The notes beneath the pieces were generated by a model that was given only the letters and a program-made list of their open reading frames with translations, ran no database searches and had not been told where the DNA came from. From NCBI GenBank assembly GCA_037954325.1, contig JBBMNZ010000004.1, forward strand, positions 689,863 through 753,862: 64,000 nucleotides of DNA, written 5' to 3'. This document shows, in pieces, positions 43,021 to 51,960 of this stretch. Made by a program: the position numbers and the translations under genes. The stretch is from Fistularia commersonii. Its lineage: Eukaryota > Chordata > Actinopteri > Syngnathiformes > Fistulariidae. The stretch's first letter is position 1; every line of letters starts with the position of its first letter.

Positions 43021-46000
43021 TGTTCTTGTTTATTTTGTGTTCAGTGGAAGTGTGCTGCAGACTTCAGTGCTTAAAAAAAGTTTCATATTATTCTCCTCCC
43101 CCAGGGATCTTTGCACCTGTGCTGATGGGAGACTCTTGACTGGACTGAAGATTCTCTTGGATGGTGTTTTTTTACTTCACAGGAAGAGAAATGGAGTTCC
43201 CTTGAAGAAGGACTTTGGGTGGCGTTCTGGAGGTGAGAAATCAGACATTGAAGATGTGATGCTCAATGTTCGTGGCTCTGCCTCATAGGTGTGGGAATTA
43301 GATGGAGTGCAGAATGTTCCTCGAGATGAGTGGACATTGGTGCAGACTTCAATGGACATGTTTGGTATCCAGTGGAGGGAAAGATGGTAGACTTTGCAAA
43401 AAGGATGGAATTGGCTTTCGTGAATACATTTAAGGAGACTGAAGAGCGGAGGTAGACTGTCTGAAGACGGGTGGTGAGAGTGGAGCCAGTGGTGGAAGCT
43501 GAAAGGGCAGGAGTTGGAAAAGGCTCTGTGTGGTCATTGAGAGCTGCCAGGTGACTGGACAGCTACAGCTCATGTGATCTGGAGATGTGAGGCGAGCACT
43601 TGTTGAATAAGAAAAATCCAATACGTCTGTTTCTGCAGAGGTTGAACACGAACAGTGTGTTCACTGACCTCTGAAGCCATCAGGCTCGGGCCTTGTAAGT
43701 ACTCTGAGGGGAGAGCGGCCCCGTGTCCTGTGGGATATTGGCTCTTAGACCAGGCTGGATTCCAACCTGCCTGACGGCCGGCGCAGAATTTGCCGACCCA
43801 CAACTCCGACTCGTGGTATTCAAGCAGTGTGTAATAGAAATTCTGTGTCTCTAACGACTGGACACCCAAGTCACTGCTTGTTGGATTTGAAGGCAAGAGA
43901 AGCCTTTGTAATGTTGTCAATGTTTGTTTTGCAGAGGGTTAGGGTCACAAGTGCTTGGCAAAATAATGGTAAGTGAAGTCCTGGATTTGAATTCATGCAA
44001 TTTTAATTCATAACCTTTAACAGCACTGACTTTACTGATGTCAGGTTCTGGCCATGGTTCTTTTGTGTTAATTCTACGGTCCTTTCAGACGCCGTCTATA
44101 AATGTTGTGTTTCGGCTTGCAAGGATCCTGAGCCCCAGAAGTAGCCTGTCAACACAACCAAGGTAGTGTGTATCTATACTTTTGTGTAAAGTTAGCAGAA
44201 TGTGGTGAGTGACAAGAAGGAAGCCTTGGCAGACCTGAGGGTTGTGGTGAGGGAGAGGCTGCTCGCCTTCTGTCGGGGCAAGTGATGCAAGGAGGGGCCT
44301 CGCAAGTGCAGCACCTTTGTCGCAAACCCTGAGTGTGAAATGCAAGGCCTTCAAGATCCATTCCAACCACCTCATGAGAAAAACATCTCCATCTATACCT
44401 CTGTGCAGAAGGGAGGAGTCCCAGGAGTGACCCGACTGATCCATGAAGCCAGAGAGAGCCGGGGCGGTCGTCCAAACCCTCTTCGGACACTCAAATGAGC
44501 TGCGCTTCCCATCGAGGTTCTCTAGGTGTTTGCAAAGGTCTCATAGCAGAAAGATAAAACCAGATTTTCGAGGGGCTAGAATTTGCAGATATTGACAAAT
44601 CAGTCAGCGTTCTGATTGCAGATAATGATCTTTGACAGGGTTGGAGTGCAGGACTGCAAGACTGACTTGATACTACGTGGGTGAAGAAGCACAACCCCAT
44701 TTTTCTTTTTGGACCAAAATGTGACTAAGCTTTTGAGCTTCACAGCCCAAAGGTCCAGGATTCAAGTCTGAGGTCTGGATAGATATGTGTGCCATCAATT
44801 TGCCAAATGTCTGATTCTGTCAAAGCCAGAACACACATAATCACCATTCTGGACAATTTATTGAGTGTTTGCTTGTCAATTCTTCTACAACCAAGATGTT
44901 CTAATCTCAGAGGCTGGACTGGTGTTCTTTTCCTTTTGATGAGTTCATAGATGTACGTGCACATCTGGATACACAAGTCAAAATCGACATTGTGGAGAAG
45001 GTTCCTTTCCTGGACCGACAAAATATCGATGTTGGTGTTTTTATACGTGCGCACATTGGTGTGTGGAGAAAAAAAAAAGCCCCCCCCCAGTGTTTTGTGT
45101 AAAGTCAGCAAACTGTTTTTTAATGCTTGTAGCTAAAGTATTCATGTGCAAAGTCAGTGTTCCATACGTGACTCAAAACCAAAGTGCCTCACCCAGTTTA
45201 TTTTTTAAGTTTTTTTTTTTTTTCTCAAAGTGTAAGGTTGTAAACGTGCAACCCGGAATTGTGCACCTGATTGGTTAGCTCAGTCCCTTAAGCCACTGAT
45301 GCTGAATGTGGACACCACTAACCTTGCAGTCAGCGGCCCATGGTTCAAGTCTCGCTTTGCCAAATGAATCTAAGTATAATTGACACGTGGGGGAGTGTCA
45401 GGCAAAGCAAGGCGAGAGGCAGATAGGCCGAGATATAGGGAGGAGGGGGCCCCACTAACCACAGCCCCCCATGGGTAGCGGAAGGGTTTTCATCCACATA
45501 GGTGCCCCACACTCACATGTGGAGGGGATGGATACTTTGATTTGTTTTTGAGAAAAAGAACAAGAGAAAAAAAAGACAAGAAAATTAAAAAAAATACTAA
45601 TTAGACTAGAAAAAAATAAAGAAAAATAAAGGGTTACAATAAAACTACAAATTTAAAAACACATTTACAATTAGGAAAAACATACAGCAACAGGATTTGC
45701 TAACTTTACACCAAACTATCCAGACTGCAGACACTACCTTGGCTCTCTTACAGACGCTACTTCTGGGGCTCAACACACCTAGAAGCACAAACACAACATT
45801 TAGGCATGCAGTGTCAAACAAAACCTTACAATTAAACACATAACATCGATTTGCACACATACAAAGAAAAGCTCTGCCCAGACACTGCTCAGCTTAAACA
45901 TCTTACTGACTTCCAACAAAGTCAATGCTCTTAAATAGCAGGAATCAAGTAACATTGTGTTTAACACAAAATAACATTATGAAAAATTAGCAAGAAAAAT

Positions 46001-46768
46001 CAAGCACTTAACTTACCATTATTTTGCCAAGCACTTGTGATTGCCATCTTTGGACTGAAATCTGAAAAACACAGATTCTCATGACACTTTGCAAAAGAAA
46101 CAAAACAACATTACATCAAGGCTTCTTACCTTCAAGGTTGTTTGTGGATGCAAATTCTAAGTCTGCATTCAAATCCAACACACAATCACTTCGGTGGCCA
46201 GTCAGCTTTAGTGACAAACAATTTGTTTTATTGACTATTTCATATTCGTGAATGTCCAGATGGAGTCTATTTTTGGTACGTTAAGCCAATTTCTAGTTTG
46301 CCGTTCAGTCAAACATGAGCGCCCAGAGGAACGAGTGCAATCCAGCAAGATGACAGGATTACTTATCTCCTTACAGACTACAAAGATATGTTTACTATAT
46401 ACATGGACTTGAACCAGTACCTTCTGCTTCAGAGGATCAGCCCACTGATGCCAAATCGCCTAAACATATATCCACATAAACATGTGCCAAATATGAAGCA
46501 AATGCACTGGGATCCTTCCTGCCAAGCTGATTTGAAGTATTTATATTGATATGCAGGAACACAAACCTTCTTTCTGAGCCAGATTTTACATCCTGTGTCC
46601 AACAGCTATATAGTTGAATAGATTCACATAAACCGGCTAGTAGACGATGTTCCAAGAAACCACATGAATGTCAGCGAGAACATTTCAATCTGCAAAATAG
46701 TTGACTCTCTGATCTTCAGATGACCTCATGTGTACAAGATGTATTCCACCTCTGCGCTAAAGTTACTA
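43021..46768. repeat. Segment X, copy 2
   Basis: Order: candidate second exon at 43106 (this copy has a stop after MGDS, while 60526 reads MEDSFDWTEDSLGW), a degraded RTE piece (about 43290-43560), plus-orientation exon-like arm at 43941-44205, a deletion of about 660 bp relative to copies 1 and 3 at 44205, the middle region, the tRNA-like sequence at 45262-45360, a short A-rich tract, the minus-orientation exon arm (45660-46230) and a tail to 46768. It ends at the same RTE junction as copy 1. Confidence 0.72.
45690..46230 (-). pseudogene. Unidentified three-exon gene fragment, copy 2
   Basis: Counterpart of 4696-5300. Exon a ends at 46130 (donor GTAAGAAG) and reads KLTGHRSDCVLDLNADLEFA without the stop found in copy 1, but has a 2-bp insertion further upstream. 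Exon b is again 45 bp (46061-46017; DFSPKMAITSAWQNNG). Exon c starts at 45778 (GVLSPRSSVCKRAKVVSAVW). Splice signals are kept in both copies and the exon lengths are equal. The family is not recognised. Confidence 0.5.
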
Positions 46769-48420
46769 TCATCAGGACCAACTGATTTTCCACTCTTCAT
46801 CCTCTTCAATGCCTTCCTCACTTCACTTTTACTACTTTGTACTACTTTGTGGTCTACAATAGTCCCCTCTTCTACCCTTGCCTATCTTTCATTTTCCACA
46901 TTCATCAGCTCTTCAAAGTACTCTTTCCATCTTCCCATCACTCTTCTAGCATCTGTCAATACATTTCCCTCTGTAACCTTAATCACCCGGACCTGTTGTA
47001 CATCCTTTCCATCTTTATCTCTCTGTTTCGCCAACCTGTATAGATCATTCTCACCCTCCTTACTATACAACCAAGCATACAAGTCATCGTACGCCCTTTG
47101 TTTTGCCTTTGTTACCTCTATCTTCACCTTTCACCGCATCTCCCTGAACTCCTGTCTGTTCTCTTCAGTTCTCTCAGTATCCCACTTCTTCTTTGCTAAC
47201 CGCTTTCTCTGTATATACTCCTGCACTTCCTCATTCCACCACCAAGTCTCCTTATCTAATTTCCTTCCAGATGACAAACCAAGTACTCTTCTACCTGTCT
47301 CCCTGATAACACGAGCTGTTGTTGTCCAATCATCTGGAAGCTCACCCTGATGCCCCAGAGCCTTTCTCAACTCCTCCCTGAAAACCATGCAACATTTCTC
47401 CCTTTTCAGCTTCCACCACTTTGTCCTGTGCTCTGCCTTTGTCCTCTTCATCTTCCTTGTCACCAGAGTCATCCTACAAATCCTATGCTGTCTGGCTACA
47501 CTCTCACCTACAACTACTTTGCAGTCACTGATCTCTTTCAGGTTACCTCGTCTATACAAGATGTAGTCTACCTGTGTGCTCCTACCTCCCCTTTTATAAT
47601 CCTGTTTTTTTTTCTGGAAAAAGGTGTTCACTACAGCCATTTCCATCCTTTTTGCAAAATTGACCACCATCTGTCCCTCTGTGTTCCAAATCTGCCCATC
47701 ACTTCTTCACCCCTCTATTGCCTTAACCTACATGTCCATTGAAGTCTGCACCAATAACCACTCTCTCATTTCTGGGAATATTCTGCATCACTTCATCTAA
47801 CTCATTCCAGAACTTCTCCTTCTCTTCAGATTCACATCCCACCTGCGGGGCATAGCCACTACAACATTGAGCACCACACCTCCAATGTCCAGTTTCAGAC
47901 TCATAAGTCTATCTGACATTCTTTTCACCTCTAGGGCGTTCCTAACAAACTCCTCCTTCAAGATAACTCCTACTCGATTTCTCTTCTTGTCAGTATCATA
48001 ATAGTACAACTTAAAGCCTGCTCCTAAGCTTCTAGCCTTACTACCTTTGCATCTGGTCTCCTGGACACACAGTATATCCACCTTCCTTCTCTGCATCATT
48101 TTGAGCAACTCTGAAACTTTTCCTGTCATAGTCCCATTATTCAAAGTCCCTCCTCTCAGTCCCAGAGTCTTGCCTTTCCTCCTCTCTGCTTCCGAACACG
48201 CACTCCTCCTCTACTTCTTGTTCCTGTTCTTCGACCCACAGTAGCCCAATTTCCATTACTATCCCGTAGGTCATCAGTACCAATGGCGGTCGTTGTTAAC
48301 CCGGTCCGCGACCGATCCGGGATGATATAGTTATAGTTGACTCGCATGTTTGTTTGACAAAAGTTTTACGCTGGATGCCCTTCCTGACGCAACCCTCTGA
48401 ATTTATCCAGGCTTGGAACC
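46769..48420 (-). mobile_element. RTE LINE, 5' two-thirds
   Basis: Minus-strand RTE from its 5' region (48420) to the reverse transcriptase start (46769). Frames: 48144-47797 (LCVQETRCKGSKARSLGAGF, then the VGVILKEEF block of the endonuclease), 47670-47131 (AKRMEMAVVNTFF, QVDYILYRRGNLKEISDC, ETWWWNEEVQEYIQRKRLAK) and 47127-46882. Several frameshifts. It is truncated at its 3' side, where it meets segment X, and so complements the 3' piece at 1-2127. The ADFNGHVG block is near 47740. Confidence 0.88.
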
Positions 48421-48664
48421 GGCACAGGGAGACACTGCTCCGTGTCCCCCCAAGGCAGGCTTGGAGAGACACAGGCCAGTGCCGCCCTGAGGCTGCATTA
48501 TTCTCAGAAAATACAATGGTGTAGGAAAATTATCTGACACTTTCCTTTGTTCAAACGACTGATGGAAAATGAAGATTGTGCATCTTTGAAATGTGGCACA
48601 AGTTTTCCTGCCTGTTAGTGAAGTGTTTGTGTGAGAGTCAGAGAACCGTGTCTTTACACTCAGA
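48421..48664. other. J upstream spacer
   Basis: No gene. Single-copy-looking DNA between the RTE 5' end and the J recombination signal. Confidence 0.5.
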
Positions 48665-48703
48665 GGTTTTTGTACGACAGCTCAATGAGTTTGTGTTACT
48701 GTG
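48665..48703 (+). other. 23-RSS of the J segment
   Basis: Nonamer GGTTTTTGT (48665-48673), a 23-bp spacer, and heptamer TACTGTG (48697-48703). The heptamer differs from CACTGTG only at the base furthest from the coding end; GTG next to J is intact. The first five spacer bases, ACGAC, are the same as in the A1, A3, A5 and B V signals. Confidence 0.9.
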
Positions 48704-48741
48704 GTGGACGTTCGGCAGTGGAACCAGACTGGATGTGGGAG
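48704..48741 (+). CDS. Ig light-chain J segment, kappa type
   Basis: A 38-bp J segment encoding WTFGSGTRLDVG, with the FGxGT motif and the usual J-kappa length, ending at a splice donor, GGTGAGTG. The 23-RSS on the 5' side pairs with the 12-RSS of the V genes. It lies on the plus strand while all V genes are on the minus strand, so V-to-J joining would invert the DNA between them. A splice-acceptor-like TTTTGGTTTTCAG lies at about 48783-48795, but the frame after it (VKRIGSPVRPG then stop) is not a C domain. No constant exon follows in the window. Confidence 0.88.
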
Positions 48742-48933
48742 GTGAGTGAAGTCTTTGACTTTCTCGATGTTACTCTAGCCTTTTTTTGGTTTTCAGTGAA
48801 AAGAATTGGGTCTCCAGTGAGACCAGGTTGATTTGAGCTGAAGGACTGCTTGGACCTCCACACCTTTTTCCCTTGGCTACTCTTTGCCCTCCTCTGTCCC
48901 ATCACATGTTGATTATTTCCTTTGTTTCAAGAC

Positions 48934-48939
48934 AATAAA
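48934..48939 (+). terminator. Polyadenylation signal downstream of J
   Basis: AATAAA followed about 25 bp later by a GT-rich stretch (TTGTTGTTGTCTC). This could be the 3' end of the light-chain transcription unit with the C exon deleted between J and this point; that is an inference. Confidence 0.5.
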
Positions 48940-48959
48940 CACCTTCTCATCAAATCAAA

Positions 48960-49335
48960 ACTTGTTGTTGTCTCTCACTTCGCCTGTTTCTGGAATTTTT
49001 GGCCTTGATTGACCAAAGACACAGGCAGAAGAGAGTCAAGAATGGAGGTAGTAGTTGTTTGGGGTTCTTTGTCGACAGAAGGTGACCTACTGGCAACTGG
49101 GTGAGTCTGAGGCTGCTGTCTTGATATTGGTCATGATCGCTGGCCATCAGGTAGAGGTGAGTGTAATCAGGTGAGGACAGGTGTGCGTCTTGAGCAAGGA
49201 GACAAAGAGCACACATAAAGTACAGAGTCATCATGGACCAAAGGTGTGTACAAGTTAAAATGGTATTTTAGTTTCTCCTCAGTCACAGTGACCCTGAAAA
49301 TAGTTTGTACATTTCAGCAGATACTTTGGTCACAG
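48960..49335. other. Spacer between J unit and V flank
   Basis: No gene seen. Ends where flank alpha begins at TTTGAGGAGGTCAGTGTC. Here alpha is not preceded by the hAT remnant found at 8334 and 25735, so this may be the pre-insertion side. Confidence 0.5.
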
Positions 49336-49986
49336 GGTTTGAGGAGGTCAGTGTCACATTTGTTCAACCAGCAGAGAGGTGTCCCAAAAGGATCCATGTC
49401 AGGACCACTATCTGCCACTTTTTGTCACCAGTAGAATAAATGGTGTTCAGTCACCTCAGTAAAGAGGAACCCTTTGGGCAGATCTGCGTCATAGGACATC
49501 AGTGCGGATGACTTTCGATGGCCTTTCTGCTCCACCTGCTTTAAGGGACTTCTCATAAACATCTTCCAGCTATCTCTTCTTCTGATGACACACTGCTTGA
49601 CCAGAGAGTATTCTGAAGATCACTGTGTTTCTGATAGTTACAAACCCTTGCTGCTAGATGTACTCTCTCTTTCTTATCCTCCTTCAGGCCTGGTTCTCCA
49701 CCTCTTTCTGTTCAATAGCCTCCATCTTCACTAAAGAGTATCAAAGAAAGACAGTGAGTGTCTTTATTGGACTTTAGTTGATGGGAGCTCTCTGATGTTT
49801 GATTTCTGACAAAAGGACATTTGTGGATGAATGTAATGAAATCATTTCATGAGAGAGTCTTGTTTTACAAAGAATGACAGATGTCACACAACTTGTGGTG
49901 AGCAGAGACCCGACACTGGTCCTCAGTGAAGTGTGTCAGTCTCTGCAGCAGCAGACACTTCACTTTCACTTCAGTCTGACTGAGGG
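49336..49986. repeat. V-A downstream flank alpha, copy 4
   Basis: Near-identical to 8335-8984 and 25736-26384. No gene. Confidence 0.85.
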
Positions 49987-50014
49987 GGTTTTTGTACGAC
50001 GCTTTTTCGCTGTG
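49987..50014 (-). other. 12-RSS of V-A5, altered heptamer
   Basis: Nonamer ACAAAAACC (49987-49995) and a 12-bp spacer are consensus, but the heptamer is CACAGCG (complement at 50008-50014) instead of CACAGTG. The CAC at the cleavage site is intact; the sixth base is changed. Confidence 0.95.
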
Positions 50015-50500
50015 TGAACGTCCACTGACTGTTGATGTAATGTTCACTCTGACAGTAATAAACTGCTGCATCTTCAGTCTGGACTCCTCTGATGGTCAGC
50101 GTGAAGTCAGAGTTTGATCCACTGCCTGAAAAACGACCTGGAATTCCTGATGCTCGAGTCTTAGCCCAATAAATGAGGAGTTTAGGAACTTGTCCTTCTT
50201 TCTGTTGGTACCAGGCTAGAGCAGAGTCACCATCACTATACTGGTAAACCTTCTGAGTGGTGCTACAGGAGATGGAGACGGGGTCTCCTGGAGCAGAGCT
50301 CTTTGCTGCAGGCTGAGTCAGTGTGAACTGACCTCTGGACTCTGAGGATACAGACAAACAAAGTGAAAGAGACTCCACGGCTTTGCGGGCTTCATCTCAC
50401 ACATAGTGATGTTGAGAGAGGAGAGGAGGTGGACTCTCTGGACTTTACCTGTGAAGCAGCAGCAGAGGAGAGTCCAGATGAGGACGGAGACCCGCGTCAT
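50015..50500 (-). CDS. Ig light-chain V segment A5, kappa type (L1-like)
   Basis: Leader exon 50500-50449 (MTRVSVLIWTLLCCCFT), V exon 50341-50015 (327 bp). It is the most diverged A gene in CDR1: SISCSTTQKVYQYSDGDSAL, with Ser-Thr-Thr replacing Arg-Thr-Ser. CDR3 is SEHYINSQWT, ending like A4, its partner in the 17.4-kb duplication. Both cysteines and the Trp are present and it is open. It is the V nearest to the J segment (1.3 kb). Because the heptamer is altered, the germline frame reads through it instead of stopping at TGA. Confidence 0.92.
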
Positions 50501-50565
50501 GTTTGTGATGAGGAGGATTTGTGATGAAGGACGGCTGTCAGTCATCCAGGGTCCAAGTGTCAGGA

Positions 50566-50612
50566 CTATAAAGAGTCCCAGAGCACTGGAGCATGGAGCT
50601 GCTGATGCAAAG
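50566..50612 (-). promoter_or_regulatory. V-A5 promoter
   Basis: Octamer-like CTTTGCAT (complement at 50605-50612) and TATA box CTTTATAG (50566-50573). Confidence 0.8.
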
Positions 50613-50689
50613 TGTCTGTATGGAAATCAACGCCTGACTCCAGCCAGCACTTTCAGGGAGGTCTCATCCATGCAGATGGTTGGTTTTTT

Positions 50690-51135
50690 GTGTGTCTTTT
50701 TGTTTCACGACAGCAACTCAGCCACCAAGTGGTAAAGTGACGGAGCGGGGTCAGTGGATGCTGAGCATATAGTGCCAAGAGGTCACCGACTTTCTGCAGA
50801 GTCAGTCGCAAACTTCATTTTCCTACTTGACTGTGCACCAGTGCACAAAGCAAGCGCCATAAAAACGTTAATGACAGCGTCTGGTGTGGATGAACTTGCC
50901 TGGCCATCACAGAGTCCTGACCTCAACCTGCTATAAGACCTTTTGGAAGAATTAGAGCAGAGGCTGAGATCCAGGCCTTCTGTTCCAACATCAGTGTGTG
51001 ACATCACTAATGTGCTTCTGGAAGAATGGTCCAAAATTGCCATAAACACACTCCTGATCCTTGCGGACAGCCTTCCCAGAAGAGTTGAAGCTGTGGCAGT
51101 TGACTGAAGAGATATTGAGATTAGGTTAGCAGTAT
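50690..51135 (+). mobile_element. Tc1-like transposase remnant, copy 2
   Basis: Sister of 33060-33500. The frame at 50754-50936 reads VPRGHRLSAESVANFIFLLD and ends WPSQSPDLNLL, the region before the last acidic residue of the transposase. Confidence 0.75.
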
Positions 51136-51219
51136 TGCGACCACAGGGACTACAAAAAGGTATTTTCTGGTCAGGGCTCGGTGTACGAGCAGGGGAAAGA
51201 TTTTCAGCTAGTCACCAGA

Positions 51220-51960
51220 TTGTAGCTCCTAGCTACTTTCCACCTGTAGTCCTGGGAAGACAATACAAATATAAAACTGTACAAATAGACAATACATATA
51301 AAATATACAAATAGGCAATGAAACAATATATAAACAGGCAATAAAATAAGTAAAACCCAAGTTGAAGGTGTTTTGATATTATTAGTTTGGTCATCAGATG
51401 TCAGCCAGAAGGGTAATTCCCGTCTGCTGTTAGCGTGAGCATGTTTGCTGCCGGAGAATCCAATTTTTAACGTCCCGTGCAAAGGTGTAAAAACCAGTCG
51501 TGTTTTTTTTGCCTTCTTCGGCAGCGCCGTGGTGCCGGTGGTCCAGGAGAGGTCCTCACAGATGTGCACCCCTAGGAATTTGGCGCCGTTGATGCGCCAG
51601 TGCTCGGTGTGGCCTCTCCGGAAGTGGACAACAATCTCCTCAGTTTTGCTGACATTCAGCAGGAGGTTGTTGTCTCTGCACCAGGTGGTCAGACGGTCAA
51701 TCTGCTTCCTGTAGTGGGTCTCGCCGTCCTCGGTGGCGTCCGCAAACTTCACCGTGTGATCGGTGCCGTCGGGGGGTTTGCAGTGGTGAATCAGCGGGCT
51801 GAAGAGCAGCCCTGAGGGCCTCTGCGCTGAGAGTGATGCTGCTCCAGATACTGGACTGCTTCTGGACTCTCACAGAGGAAGTCCGGCAGACAGTTGCAGA
51901 GGGAGGTGTTGAGTCCCGGCTGTTGTAGTTTGGTGATCAGCTGTTGTGGGAGTACGGCGT
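51220..51960 (-). mobile_element. L2-type LINE fragment, copy 3 (uninterrupted)
   Basis: Same fragment as 33570-34552 without the RTE insertion. A 182-codon frame (51752-51204) starts MKFADATEDGETHYRKQIDR; the catalytic FADD has become FADA. It ends at the Gypsy LTR. Confidence 0.87.

Noticed and set aside
46730..47350. 206-codon plus-strand frame
   Set aside because: Antisense of the RTE reverse transcriptase region.
48631..48831. 66-codon plus-strand frame over the J segment
   Set aside because: It reads J in the wrong frame; the FGSGT frame with a splice donor explains the sequence better.
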